DNA of 64,000 nucleotides from Marinomonas aquimarina (lineage in GTDB: Bacteria; Pseudomonadota; Gammaproteobacteria; Pseudomonadales; Marinomonadaceae): assembly GCF_900089755.1 (NCBI RefSeq), contig NZ_FLOC01000016.1, positions 43,555 through 107,554 on the forward strand, given 5' to 3'. The notes beneath the pieces were generated by a model, which saw only the letters and a program-made list of their open reading frames with translations, searched no databases and was not told the origin of the DNA. The first letter of the stretch is position 1. Each line of letters begins with the position of its first letter. Position numbers and translations under genes: made by a program. Shown here piece by piece: positions 45,295 through 54,645 of the stretch.

Positions 45295-46674
45295 ATGTCT
45301 ATCAGTGTATTTGACCTTTTTAAAATCGGCATTGGTCCTTCAAGCTCTCACACAGTAGGCCCGATGGCAGCCGCGGCCGATTTTGTGGACGCTTTGACAG
45401 CGAAGGAAGCAACACAAAATACAGTGCGTGTGGTCTGTGATCTTTACGGCTCATTGAGTGCAACAGGTGTGGGGCATGGTACCGACAATGCTGTCATCAT
45501 GGGTTTAATGGGTGAACGCCCAAATCGCATCGACCCAGAATGTGTATTAGGTCGTATCGAAGCACTGAAAGAAAACCATCGCTTGCAATTAGCCGGCGGT
45601 CATGAAATTGAATTCGTTTGGGAACGCGATATGCTTCTGTTAGAAGAAGATTTACCATATCACCCAAATGCGATGCGTTTGACGGCGTACGATGCGTCGG
45701 AAAATGTACTTTACCAAAACACCTATTACTCCATCGGTGGTGGTTTCGTCATCGATGAATCAGAAGCGACTGCGGATGCTCGTCTGGTGCCTCAGGTAGA
45801 GGTACCTTACGACTTCAAGAACGCAGTTGAGTTACTTAAATTATGTAAAGAGCATGATTTAAGCATCAGCCAGCTAATGATGGAAAACGAAAAGGTACTG
45901 CGCTCTGAGAAAGAAGTGCGTGAAGGCCTGATGGAGATCTGGGGAGCGATGAAAGACTGTATCGCTAACGGTCTTCACAAAGATGGCAAGTTGCCGGGCG
46001 GCCTAAACGTTCGTCGTCGTGCAATGACGCTGCATAAATCTTTGATTCGTGCCACTCGTCCTAACATTATCAGTTCCACTTTGAGTGCGATGGATTGGGT
46101 GAACCTTTATGCGCTTGCGGTGAACGAAGAAAACGCAGCGGGTGGTCGCATGGTGACTGCGCCGACTAACGGTGCAGCGGGTATCATTCCTGCGGTACTG
46201 ATGTACTACATGGAATTTATGCCAAACCCAACCGACGACAACGTGGTGGATTTCTTCCTAGCGGCAGCGGCGATTGGCTCATTGTGTAAGATGAACGCTT
46301 CTATCTCTGGCGCCGAAGTAGGTTGTCAGGGTGAGGTGGGCTCAGCCTGTGCCATGGCAGCGGCAGGTCTATGTGAAGTATTGGGCGGAACACCGGCGCA
46401 AGTTGAAAACGCGGCGGAAATCGGTCTGGAACATAACTTAGGTCTGACCTGTGATCCTGTTGGCGGTCTGGTACAAGTACCTTGTATCGAGCGAAATGCG
46501 ATTGCAGCGATGAAAGCGATCAACGCGACGCAAATGGCATTACGTGGTGATGGCGAGCACTTTATCTCATTGGATAAAGTTATCCGCACCATGCGTGATA
46601 CCGGTAAAGACATGCAAGACAAGTACAAGGAAACCTCTCGCGGCGGCTTGGCTGTCAACGCGATTGAGTGTTAA
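45295..46674 (+). CDS. sdaA: L-serine ammonia-lyase, iron-sulfur type
   Basis: 459 residues from ATG 45295 after CTGGAGG. Single-chain alpha+beta form. N-terminal [20 protein letters not shown]; [4Fe-4S] cysteines in [24 protein letters not shown] (split here), LTCDPVGG and VPCIERNA. Deaminates L-serine to pyruvate. With the sox genes and purU it completes glycine betaine to sarcosine to glycine/serine to pyruvate. Ends at a strong terminator. Confidence 0.94.
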   Translation: MSISVFDLFKIGIGPSSSHTVGPMAAAADFVDALTAKEATQNTVRVVCDLYGSLSATGVGHGTDNAVIMGLMGERPNRIDPECVLGRIEALKENHRLQLAGGHEIEFVWERDMLLLEEDLPYHPNAMRLTAYDASENVLYQNTYYSIGGGFVIDESEATADARLVPQVEVPYDFKNAVELLKLCKEHDLSISQLMMENEKVLRSEKEVREGLMEIWGAMKDCIANGLHKDGKLPGGLNVRRRAMTLHKSLIRATRPNIISSTLSAMDWVNLYALAVNEENAAGGRMVTAPTNGAAGIIPAVLMYYMEFMPNPTDDNVVDFFLAAAAIGSLCKMNASISGAEVGCQGEVGSACAMAAAGLCEVLGGTPAQVENAAEIGLEHNLGLTCDPVGGLVQVPCIERNAIAAMKAINATQMALRGDGEHFISLDKVIRTMRDTGKDMQDKYKETSRGGLAVNAIEC

Positions 46675-46694
46675 TAGTTCTAAGTACTGGTTAC

Positions 46695-46732
46695 AAAAAA
46701 AGCCCTTGCGAGTGATCGCAAGGGCTTTTTTT
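46695..46732. terminator. Bidirectional terminator sdaA/marR
   Basis: Seven A then GCCCTTGCGA pair perfectly with TCGCAAGGGC and seven T around GTGA; a 17-bp stem between convergent genes. Confidence 0.95.
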
Positions 46733-46776
46733 ATGGGGCGCTGACTTGGCTTTTCAGGCGTTGTGCCAAGCTATGG

Positions 46777-47241
46777 CTATAACGATTTATTCGCCAAGCG
46801 CTCTAACGCATTTAGCAGCCACTGCTTTTCTTGTTCGCCGTCTAGGCATTTCGCCATTTCATTTTCATAGCAGCTGACGCGTTCGACCGCATTGACGAAA
46901 AACTGGCTACCGGCGTCCGTCATAAACAGCGCGTAAGAGCGTCGGTCATTAATCGCGGGACGGCGCTCTAATAGGTTTTTACTTTCGAGCTTATCGACCG
47001 CTGCCACCATGGCAGAACGATCGTTACCCAATGCTTGAGCAACGGCCGTTTGAGTTAATCCAGGATTACGTTCGACAATTGCAAGAACGGCAAATAGTCC
47101 GGGGCTAATACCTAAGTCTTCACAAACCTCGCCAAACTTTGCAAAAAAGTTCATCTGAGCGCGACGCAAGCGATAACCTAAAAATTCGTCTAAAACACCA
47201 AAATCAATTTCTTGATCCGACTTTTTTGGTTGATCTTGCAT
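46777..47241 (-). CDS. MarR-family regulator of the phenylpropanoid region
   Basis: 154 residues from the ATG at 47241, which follows AGGAA by eight bases; an earlier ATG at 47265 has no binding site. Winged helix with NPGLTQTAVAQALGNDRSAMVAAVDKLESKNLLERRPAINDRRSY in parts. Aromatic-acid or aroyl-CoA responsive MarR repressors (CouR, FerC/FerR, HcaR) commonly control hydroxycinnamate catabolic genes. It is separated from the TRAP genes by a terminator. Palindromes of MarR size are found at the transporter and catabolic promoters. The ligand is inferred, likely an acyl-CoA intermediate. Confidence 0.8.
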   Translation of the reverse strand: MQDQPKKSDQEIDFGVLDEFLGYRLRRAQMNFFAKFGEVCEDLGISPGLFAVLAIVERNPGLTQTAVAQALGNDRSAMVAAVDKLESKNLLERRPAINDRRSYALFMTDAGSQFFVNAVERVSCYENEMAKCLDGEQEKQWLLNALERLANKSL

Positions 47242-47369
47242 GTATTGAGTTCCTAGCATGGTCAAATATAAAGCGCCGTATTGTATACCAACGCATTAGT
47301 TTGGTGAAAGCTATAACAATTGAAGCATCTATCTAACAAACATTGAGTGAATTGAATTGAGTTAAAAAG

Positions 47370-47389
47370 AAGGGCTCAGAAGAGCCCTT
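47370..47389 (-). terminator. Terminator of the TRAP operon
   Basis: AAGGGCTC and GAGCCCTT pair around AGAA; on the minus strand a U-rich run follows. It lies 35 bases past the dctM stop. Confidence 0.82.
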
Positions 47390-47424
47390 TAAGTTCGACT
47401 ACTACAGTCACTCACTCGTTTAAA

Positions 47425-48747
47425 CTAGCCGATGGCATGGACTAACCAAAGCGTAATGCCTGGGAAAAGTACCAACAGTGCCACACGGACGAAGTCTGAA
47501 ATCAAGAAAGGCACCACACCTTTGAAACACTCTTTAAGTGGTAGAGAGTTATCAAACGATTTAATGATAAAGATGTTCATCCCCACAGGCGGTGTAATCA
47601 ATCCGACTTCTACCACCACTAGGGCAATGATACCGAACCAGATCCCCAGATCCGCGGCAGGAATACCAAAATCCATCGCCATAATGATTGGGAAGTAAAT
47701 CGGAATGGTCAGCAAGATCATCGCCAAACTGTCCAAGAAACAGCCCATGATCAGGTAAGTAATCAGCATTACGACCAGGATTGTGTAAGGTGACAAACCT
47801 GAGTTGGTCAGTACTTCGACACCGATTTCAGGCAATTTAGACAGTGCGATAAAGACACTGAATAAGTCAGCACCCAAGACAATAAAGAAGATCATGGCGG
47901 ACGATACGGCGGTACGAATTAAGCTCGATAGCAGACCATCCATGCGCATTTTGCCGTGGGTCACCGCCAGAATTGCGGTCAGCACAACACCTACCGACGC
48001 CGCTTCAGTTGGGGTGAAGAAGCCGAAGTAAATACCACCTAAAACGATTAAGAAGATGGTCGTAATATGCCACACGTCCTTGGTCGAACGGATCTTTTGT
48101 GCCCAGGTAGTTTGCTCACCACGTGGTCCCGTATGTGGGTACATACGCACATAGATAGCGATGGTCAGCATATAACCCGCAGCTGCCAAGAAGCCTGGAA
48201 TAAAGGCCGCGATAAACATTTTAGAAATGTTTTGCTCGGTCAGTACCGCAAAGATGATCAATACCATAGAAGGTGGGATCAAGATGCCTAAGGTACCACC
48301 TGCTGCCAGCGCACCAGCGGCTAGGCTGCCGGAGTATTTCAAGCGACGCATTTCCGGTAGGGCCACTTTACCCATGGTCGAAGCGGTGGCCAGTGATGAA
48401 CCACAAATGGCACCGAAGGCGGCACAGCCAGCCACTGCGGCCATGGCAATACCACCTTTCTGGCGTCCAACCCAAGTATTACAAGTTCGGAACAGTTCGG
48501 TAGTGATACCAGAGCGTGTGGCGAGCTCACCCATTAATAGAAACAGTGGTACAACGGACAGGTCGTAAGTGGAAAATTTGGCCACTGGAGCCGTGCCTAA
48601 GTATTCGAGTAGGGCCGGCATACCGCCGATCATCACATAGCCCACAGAGCCACACACCATCATAGATAGGGCAATCGGGATACGAATACTCATGAGGACC
48701 AGTAGAATCCCCATCATTAAGAATGCTAATTCAACGTTACTCATCAC
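47425..48747 (-). CDS. TRAP transporter large permease (DctM)
   Basis: 440 residues with about 12 membrane helices; AFGAICGSSLATASTMGKVALPEM near residue 115 and GGTLGILIPPSMVLIIFAVLTEQ are DctM hallmarks, repeated in the second half (GLITPPVGMNIFIIKS). Sodium-driven uptake of an organic acid delivered by DctP. Overlaps dctQ by 11 bases. Confidence 0.95.
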   Translation of the reverse strand: MMSNVELAFLMMGILLVLMSIRIPIALSMMVCGSVGYVMIGGMPALLEYLGTAPVAKFSTYDLSVVPLFLLMGELATRSGITTELFRTCNTWVGRQKGGIAMAAVAGCAAFGAICGSSLATASTMGKVALPEMRRLKYSGSLAAGALAAGGTLGILIPPSMVLIIFAVLTEQNISKMFIAAFIPGFLAAAGYMLTIAIYVRMYPHTGPRGEQTTWAQKIRSTKDVWHITTIFLIVLGGIYFGFFTPTEAASVGVVLTAILAVTHGKMRMDGLLSSLIRTAVSSAMIFFIVLGADLFSVFIALSKLPEIGVEVLTNSGLSPYTILVVMLITYLIMGCFLDSLAMILLTIPIYFPIIMAMDFGIPAADLGIWFGIIALVVVEVGLITPPVGMNIFIIKSFDNSLPLKECFKGVVPFLISDFVRVALLVLFPGITLWLVHAIG

Positions 48748-49240
48748 CTTCTCCCGAATGGCATGTCAGCATGCGATTGATACCACAGAGGGCACAAAGG
48801 CTAAAACAGATCACCCCGACAACATAAACCCACCACATTGGTAGTTCGAGAATCATGGTTTGCTCGTAGTAGTCCTTTGACTCGATACCGCTGAGTGTCA
48901 TGCGGTAGGCAAAGGCAATGGATACAAGCGTGAAAATTAGGTTTCCTAGTTGATCTAAAAGGTAAAGCGTTTTGGGTTGGCAGTTGGCTGTAAACAGGTC
49001 AACGATAATGTGCCCCTTTCGCAAATAACATTCAGGTAAGAATAGGAAAACAGACATGGCCAGACCGACTTCGGTCAGCTCATAGTCACCTTCAACAGAT
49101 TGGCCAAAAAATGTCCTGCCGATGATGCTGGCGACCGTAATGATCGCCAGCGACAGCATGATTAGACCCCCTAAGAGAGCGAAGCTATGCGCGACACGCT
49201 TTAATCCACTCTCAACAACATTTACAACGGATAACTTCAT
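48737..49240 (-). CDS. TRAP transporter small permease (DctQ)
   Basis: 167 residues with four membrane helices (about 20-42, 58-78, 95-118, 137-157), the DctQ plan, including FGQSVEGDYELTEVGLAMSVF and HIIVDLF. Pairs with DctM. Twenty bases after dctP copy 1 and overlapping dctM. Confidence 0.93.
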   Translation of the reverse strand: MKLSVVNVVESGLKRVAHSFALLGGLIMLSLAIITVASIIGRTFFGQSVEGDYELTEVGLAMSVFLFLPECYLRKGHIIVDLFTANCQPKTLYLLDQLGNLIFTLVSIAFAYRMTLSGIESKDYYEQTMILELPMWWVYVVGVICFSLCALCGINRMLTCHSGEGDE

Positions 49241-49260
49241 GCTTCATCACCGAACAGCTG

Positions 49261-50295
49261 TTACATTGACTCGTATTTCTTGATCAAGCCTTCTGCTTTC
49301 TCAAGTAAACGTTCTGCTTCGTAATCGTCATCGTTCATGTCTTCGACCCACTCGGTACGAACAGGCGCTAGCATTTGCTGCCAAGACTGGTATTCAGCAC
49401 CTTCGATGAAATCAAAGCTGTTGCCTTGTTTGACTGCGTAGCTGCGAGCGTGCTGCTCGTAGTTGTCGAACAAGTTACCGATGTGACCGGCTAGTGCAAC
49501 ACCTGAGTTATCGTCGATGACTTTTTGCAGGTCGGCTGGTAGGTCGGCGTAGACATCTTTGTTCATGGCAAAGATAAAGAACTGGGTGTAGAGACCACGA
49601 TCGCCTTTGATTTCAGTATGGTGTTTAACCAACTCATAGATCTTAGTCGGTAGTACTACTTCGTAAGGTAGCGCGGCAACATCCAGTACGCCTTTTGAAA
49701 TGGCACTGGCCATTTCCGTCACTGGCATAAAGATGGTGTTGGTGTCGAAAACGTTGAAAGCTTCAGACATCACCTTGTTGGGTGCGCGCACTTTCAGTCC
49801 ATCTAGATCGGCCGCTGTTTTGATCGCTTGCTCACGAGAGTGAAGTGAACCTGGGGCGTGGGTATGCATGGCCAGTAGATGAACGTCCTTCATTTCATCT
49901 TGCATTTCCGTTTCGGCGTATTCTTGCAGTGCCATAGACGTGGCTTGTGCCGTGCTTGGCATGAACGGTAGTTCAAATACAGTTGCTTTTGGGAATCGGC
50001 CAGGCGTGTAACCGCCAACAGTCCAAGTGATATCAGAGATACCTTTACGAACTTGGTCAAACAATTGTGGTGGTTTTCCGCCAAGTTGCATCGCAGGGTA
50101 AAGCTCAATGTCGATACGGCCGTTGGATTCGGCTTCAACTTTCTCTGCCCAAGGCTCTAAGAACTTAGAGTGGGCCATCGACATAGGTGGCAAAAAGTGA
50201 TGAAGCTTCAATGTGTACTCCGCTTCTGCCATAGCATTGACCGAAAGTACTGCACTAGCCACAAGTGCTAGACCTCTTCGTCCTAGATATTTCAT
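49261..50295 (-). CDS. TRAP substrate-binding protein DctP, copy 1
   Basis: 344 residues; signal peptide to AMA-EAEY (residue 23). DctP fold with TLKLHHFLPPMSMAHSKFLEPW, QLFDQVRKGISDITWTVGGYTPGRFP, and the binding-site arginine Arg170 in DGLKVRAPNK that salt-bridges carboxylates in this family. Immediately upstream of dctQM. By eye, about 91 percent identical to copy 2, which lies next upstream; differences cluster at residues 175-186, right after Arg170, so ligand preference may differ. Upstream bases are also shared (TTCACCTCACATTG and onwards). Confidence 0.93.
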   Translation of the reverse strand: MKYLGRRGLALVASAVLSVNAMAEAEYTLKLHHFLPPMSMAHSKFLEPWAEKVEAESNGRIDIELYPAMQLGGKPPQLFDQVRKGISDITWTVGGYTPGRFPKATVFELPFMPSTAQATSMALQEYAETEMQDEMKDVHLLAMHTHAPGSLHSREQAIKTAADLDGLKVRAPNKVMSEAFNVFDTNTIFMPVTEMASAISKGVLDVAALPYEVVLPTKIYELVKHHTEIKGDRGLYTQFFIFAMNKDVYADLPADLQKVIDDNSGVALAGHIGNLFDNYEQHARSYAVKQGNSFDFIEGAEYQSWQQMLAPVRTEWVEDMNDDDYEAERLLEKAEGLIKKYESM

Positions 50296-50445
50296 TATTC
50301 ACCTCACATTGTTTTTTTTATATGTGTCTTTAGGCTTTAGTCACTGACCTGTGTCCATGATCATTACACTTGAGTTGAGCTGGACATCCTTGTCCTAGTG
50401 CAGCATCAGTAACCGATAGCATCATGCTTAATTACTGAGCAGTGA

Positions 50446-51480
50446 TTACATTGCTTCGTATTTCTTGATCAAGCTTTCTGCTTTTTCAAGCAAACGTTCA
50501 GCTTCGTAATCGTCGTCGTTCATGTCTTCGACCCATTCTGTACGAACTGGGGCAAGCTTGGTTTTCCAAGCTTCGTATTCAGCACCTTCAATGTAGTCAA
50601 AGCTGTTACCTTGTTTAACTGCATAGCTGCGAGCGTGCTGCTCATAGTTATCAAATAGGGTGCCGATATGACCTGCTAGCGCGACACCTGAGTTGTCGTC
50701 GATGATTTTCTGCAAGTCTGATGGTAAGTCGGCGTAGACGTCTTTGTTCATGGCAAAAATAAAGAACTGAGTGTACAGACCACGATCGCCCTTGATTTCA
50801 GTGTGATGTTGAACCAGTTCGTAGATCTTAGTCGGCAACACAACTTCATAAGGTAGCACTGCCACGTCTAGTACTCCTTTGGAAATCGCACTGGCCATTT
50901 CGGTGACAGGCATAAAGATGGTGTTGGCACCAAACTCTTTGAAGCCTTGTGACATGATTTTGTTTGGTGCACGCACTTTAAGGCCGTCTAGATCAGCACC
51001 CGTTTGGATGGCTTGTTCGCGAGAGTGGAATGAGCCTGGCGCATGGGTGTGCATGGCCAGTAGATGCACATCACGCATTTCATCCTGCATTTCTGTTTCT
51101 GCATATTCTTGCAGCGCCATCGATGTGGCTTTAGCAGTGCCTGGCATGAAAGGTAATTCGAATACTGTGGCCTTAGGGAAACGGCCTGGGGTGTATCCGC
51201 CGACGGTCCAAGTGATATCTGAGATACCTTTACGAACTTGGTCAAACAGTTGAGGTGGCTTGCCTCCTAGTTGCATAGCTGGGTATAGCTCGATGTCGAT
51301 ACGCCCATTTGACTCAGCTTCAACCTTCTCAGCCCAAGGCTCTAAGAATTTCGAGTGTGCCATCGACATCGGTGGCAGCATGTGGTGTAGCTTGAGCGTG
51401 TATTCCGCTTCAGCCATTGCGTTTACCGAAAGTACTGCGCCAGCGATCAGGGCTAGACCTTTACGTCCTAGATGCTTCAT
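50446..51480 (-). CDS. TRAP substrate-binding protein DctP, copy 2
   Basis: 344 residues from ATG 51480; an ATG four codons earlier (51492) contains the Shine-Dalgarno AGGTGG itself, so it is not the start. Same plan as copy 1, including Arg170 in GLKVRAPNK. Residues 175-186 read IMSQGFKEFGAN against VMSEAFNVFDTN in copy 1. First gene of the minus-strand TRAP group, 150 bases before copy 1; a MarR-type palindrome lies about 95 bases upstream. Tandem duplication with preserved 5' untranslated sequence. Confidence 0.93.
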   Translation of the reverse strand: MKHLGRKGLALIAGAVLSVNAMAEAEYTLKLHHMLPPMSMAHSKFLEPWAEKVEAESNGRIDIELYPAMQLGGKPPQLFDQVRKGISDITWTVGGYTPGRFPKATVFELPFMPGTAKATSMALQEYAETEMQDEMRDVHLLAMHTHAPGSFHSREQAIQTGADLDGLKVRAPNKIMSQGFKEFGANTIFMPVTEMASAISKGVLDVAVLPYEVVLPTKIYELVQHHTEIKGDRGLYTQFFIFAMNKDVYADLPSDLQKIIDDNSGVALAGHIGTLFDNYEQHARSYAVKQGNSFDYIEGAEYEAWKTKLAPVRTEWVEDMNDDDYEAERLLEKAESLIKKYEAM

Positions 51481-51575
51481 TGTCCACCTCACATTGTTTT
51501 TTTTATACGTGTTTTTATGGCTTAGATTGCGTCAACAGATATTAGCTGATGACGATTTATACATTTTTTGCACAT

Positions 51576-51596
51576 ATTGTTGAGCATTTCAACAAT
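51576..51596. promoter_or_regulatory. MarR-type operator upstream of dctP2
   Basis: Perfect 8-bp arms ATTGTTGA and TCAACAAT around GCATT. Its 19-bp core TTGTTGAGCATTTCAACAA matches the site at 51701 in arm sequence and spacing. Size and symmetry fit a MarR dimer site. Confidence 0.7.
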
Positions 51597-51700
51597 CTGC
51601 GTCATAGAATTTTTCCTGTGCCCATCGGAAAAAAAGATAACTCCCTTTCCCTTTTTAGAATAATTAACAATAGAAAGCAAAACTATTTGTAAAAATAATT

Positions 51701-51719
51701 GTTGTGTAGTACAACAAAA
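51701..51719. promoter_or_regulatory. MarR-type operator upstream of the CoA-transferase gene
   Basis: TTGTTGTGTAGTACAACAA, a perfect 7-bp inverted repeat around a 5-base spacer, 64 bases before the CoA-transferase start. Shares TTGTTG/CAACAA arms with the site at 51576. Confidence 0.7.
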
Positions 51720-51783
51720 GCACAACTACATTAGGTAGTCCGTTTTTACACACCGGAACAATGCTAAAAATAGAAGGTGAAAC

Positions 51784-53349
51784 ATGAGCAAGGTGATTTC
51801 TCTAGAGCAGGCTGCAAGCCTGATCAAAGACGGTGATTCGGTTGCATGGTCGACCATTGGTATGTCGTATTTCGCAGAAGCTGTGGCTAGCCAGCTAGAA
51901 AAACGCTTCCTAGAAACAGGGCAGCCAAAGAATCTAACATTGATCCACGACTGTGGCTGTGGTGATGGTAAAGATGCGGGGATGTCCCATCTTGCTCATG
52001 AAGGTCTTGTGAAGCGATTGATTTCTGGTCACACCGGCCAAGCACCCAAGATGGCGGGCATGGTGGTTGAGGATAAAATCGAAGCCTACCTATTGCCGCA
52101 AGGTGTTCTCACCACTATGTGGCGTCAAATCGCCGGTAATAAGCCTGGCGTGATCACTAAAGTGGGCATGGGGACTTACGTTGACCCACTGATCAGTGGT
52201 GGCAAAGTGACCTCAAAAGCAACCGACGACTTGGTGAAGCGCATCGATATCGAAGGTGAAGACTGGTTACTGTATAAAAAATTCCCGCTAAACGTCGTGG
52301 TGATTCGTGCCACCACAGCGGATGAGCACGGCAACCTTTCTGTTGAAGAAGAGGCGCAGCTTGCTGAGATCCTACCGATGGCGCAAGCGGCGCGTAACCA
52401 AGGCGGTATCGTGATCGCGCAGGTGAAGTACCTAGCGGAAGCGAAAACGATCAAGCCAAAAGATGTCAAAGTCCCAGGTGTGCTCGTGGACTACGTGACA
52501 GTCGCGCCAGCAGAGCAGCACATGCAGACCATCACCACGGAATATAACCCAAGTCTGGCCGGCAATGCTCGCATTCCTCTTAATGCCATTCCGCCAGTGC
52601 CATTTGGTGAGCGTAAGATTATTGCTCGTCGTGCGGCAATGGAGCTTTATGACAACGCTATTGTGAACCTAGGTATCGGTATGCCGGACGGTGTGGCATC
52701 GGTGGCCGCCGAAGAAAATGTTGCTAGCCGCTTTATGCTGACCACTGAGCTGGGGACTTACGGTGGTATTCCAGCATCAGGTGGTGACTTTGGTGCGGCG
52801 TGGAACGCAGAAGCGATTATCGAACACGAAGCCCAATTCGATTTCTATGATGGTGGCGGTTTGGACATCGCTTTCCTAGGTCTGGCGCAAGCGGATCAGA
52901 ACGGCAACTTAAACGTCAGTAAGTTTGGTCCTAAAGTGGTGGGGCCGGGTGGCTTTATCAATATTTCGCAAACCGCTAAGAAGGTCGTCTTCTGTGGCAC
53001 CTTGGTAAATGGCGCCAAGCTATCGTTTGAAGGTGGCAAGGTCGCGGTACTGGAAGAAGGCCGTACCCGTAAGTTTGTTGAGCAAGTGGATCATGTGACC
53101 TTCAGTGGTGAATTTGCCCAAGCGAATGATAAGCCAGTGTTCTTTATTACCGAGCGCTGTGTATTGGAGCTGCGCAAAGAAGGCATGGTGTTGACTGAGA
53201 TCGCACCAGGTCTTGATCTAGAAAAAGACGTATTAAGCATGATGGATTTCAAACCAATCATTGCCGACGATCTAAAAACCATGCCTGAGGCCATTTTCCA
53301 ACAAGCTTGGGGTGGTCTAGGTGAGTACATGGTTAGTACCGCAAAATAA
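51784..53349 (+). CDS. Acyl-CoA:carboxylate CoA-transferase (class I, YdiF/PCT type)
   Basis: 521 residues, a fused alpha-beta class I CoA-transferase. N-terminal half includes VISLEQAASLIKDGDSVAWSTIG and LIHDCGCGDGKD; C-terminal half carries NLGIGMPDGVASVA and TTELGTYGGIPASGG, where Glu322 is the residue expected to form the glutamyl-CoA thioester. Exchanges CoA between acids. As first gene of this operon with a thiolase it could free the aroyl-CoA product (for example vanilloyl-CoA) while activating incoming acid or acetate. The natural pair is unknown. SD AAGGTGAA before the ATG. Confidence 0.88.
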   Translation: MSKVISLEQAASLIKDGDSVAWSTIGMSYFAEAVASQLEKRFLETGQPKNLTLIHDCGCGDGKDAGMSHLAHEGLVKRLISGHTGQAPKMAGMVVEDKIEAYLLPQGVLTTMWRQIAGNKPGVITKVGMGTYVDPLISGGKVTSKATDDLVKRIDIEGEDWLLYKKFPLNVVVIRATTADEHGNLSVEEEAQLAEILPMAQAARNQGGIVIAQVKYLAEAKTIKPKDVKVPGVLVDYVTVAPAEQHMQTITTEYNPSLAGNARIPLNAIPPVPFGERKIIARRAAMELYDNAIVNLGIGMPDGVASVAAEENVASRFMLTTELGTYGGIPASGGDFGAAWNAEAIIEHEAQFDFYDGGGLDIAFLGLAQADQNGNLNVSKFGPKVVGPGGFINISQTAKKVVFCGTLVNGAKLSFEGGKVAVLEEGRTRKFVEQVDHVTFSGEFAQANDKPVFFITERCVLELRKEGMVLTEIAPGLDLEKDVLSMMDFKPIIADDLKTMPEAIFQQAWGGLGEYMVSTAK

Positions 53350-53366
53350 CAATAAGGGTGAGCTAA

Positions 53367-54575
53367 ATGACAATGCAAAATGTAGAGATTCCATACGGTG
53401 CTTATTGGAGTACGCCGTTCACTAAATGGCAGGGTTCCTTGCAGTACCTGCATTCGATGAAGTTTGCGGCACACGTAGCGAAACAAGAGTTAGCCAAGCG
53501 CTCAATTGATCCAACCGTGTTTGATTCGGGTGTGTTGGGGATGACCATTAACCAGTATCAATCCTTTAACGGTGCCCCTTGGCCTTTATTTGATATTGGT
53601 GCGGTGCACACGCCAGGTCACGCGGTGAACCAAGTGTGTGCCACCAGTGCTCGTGGCCTGTTTGCAGCGGCCTCAGAAGTGATGTGTGGTATGGCCAGTG
53701 TGTCGCTATTGATGGCGGCTGACCGTTGTTCCAATGGTCCGCACATTGTTTACCCGAACCCACAAGGTATCGGCGGTGCCGGGCAGTCGGAAGACCAAGT
53801 GTTTTACAACATGATGAATGACCCAATGGGTGGTCATTCCATGATGCAAACCGGTGAGAACGTGGCCAAGCGTTTCGATATTACCCGTGAAGAATTGGAT
53901 GCGGTCACGCTGCGTCGTTACGAGCAATACCAAGAAGCGCTAAAAGACGAACAGGCGTTCCAAAAACGCTATATGACGCTGCCGCTTTCTGTGCCAACGG
54001 CGAACTTTAAGAAAGAAGCGACGGTACTGACTGGTGATGAAGGGGTGTTCCCGACCACAGCAGAAGGCCTGGCGAAGCTAAAGCCGGTGATGGAAGGGGG
54101 CGTGATTACCTTTGGTAACCAGACGCATCCAGCAGATGGTAATGCCGCGATCATCGTTTGTCACAGCGATAAAGCCCAAGAGCTTTCCACGAACAGCTCG
54201 ATCAAGGTTGAGGTCGTAGGTTTTGGTCAAGCCCGTGATGACTTGGCTTATATGCCAGCAGCGCCAATCGAAGCGGCCAAGCGTGCCTTGCAGATGGCAG
54301 GTATTGGTATTGATCAAGTGGCTGCGATTAAGACCCATAACCCGTTTGCGGTGAACGATGTGGCGTTCGCCAAAGCCATGGATATTGATGTGATGCAGAT
54401 GAACAACTTCGGCTGTTCCTTGATTTGGGGGCACCCACAAGGACCTACTGGTCTGCGTGCAATGATTGAAATGATTGAAGAGTTGGCCATGCGTGGCGGC
54501 GGCTACGGTTTATTTACCGGCTGTGCCGCGGGTGATACTGGTATGGCCACTGTGATCCGAGTGTCCGATCGTTAA
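53367..54575 (+). CDS. Thiolase family protein (SCP2-type), beta-ketoacyl-CoA cleavage
   Basis: 402 residues. Nucleophile Cys91 in NQVCATSARGLFAAASEVM, His324 in KTHNPFAVND, GHPQGPTGLRAMIEM, and the second catalytic Cys386 in TGCAAGDTGMA. The His region reads H-N-P-F-A rather than the N-E-A-F-A of ordinary thiolases, pointing to the SCP2/non-decarboxylating group used on bulky or aromatic ketoacyl-CoAs. It would cleave a 3-aryl-3-oxopropionyl-CoA into aroyl-CoA and acetyl-CoA. Seventeen bases after the CoA-transferase; a terminator follows. Confidence 0.87.
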   Translation: MTMQNVEIPYGAYWSTPFTKWQGSLQYLHSMKFAAHVAKQELAKRSIDPTVFDSGVLGMTINQYQSFNGAPWPLFDIGAVHTPGHAVNQVCATSARGLFAAASEVMCGMASVSLLMAADRCSNGPHIVYPNPQGIGGAGQSEDQVFYNMMNDPMGGHSMMQTGENVAKRFDITREELDAVTLRRYEQYQEALKDEQAFQKRYMTLPLSVPTANFKKEATVLTGDEGVFPTTAEGLAKLKPVMEGGVITFGNQTHPADGNAAIIVCHSDKAQELSTNSSIKVEVVGFGQARDDLAYMPAAPIEAAKRALQMAGIGIDQVAAIKTHNPFAVNDVAFAKAMDIDVMQMNNFGCSLIWGHPQGPTGLRAMIEMIEELAMRGGGYGLFTGCAAGDTGMATVIRVSDR

Positions 54576-54595
54576 GTGTTGAAGTCTCCGTTATT

Positions 54596-54622
54596 AGCCA
54601 CACCTGAGTGTGGCTTTTTTTT
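54596..54622 (+). terminator. Terminator after the thiolase gene
   Basis: AGCCACAC and GTGTGGCT pair around CTGA, then seven more T. Separates the CoA-transferase-thiolase unit from the crotonase operon, which has its own promoter. Confidence 0.92.
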
Positions 54623-54645
54623 GCGAAAAAGTTAAATAGTTGTGT

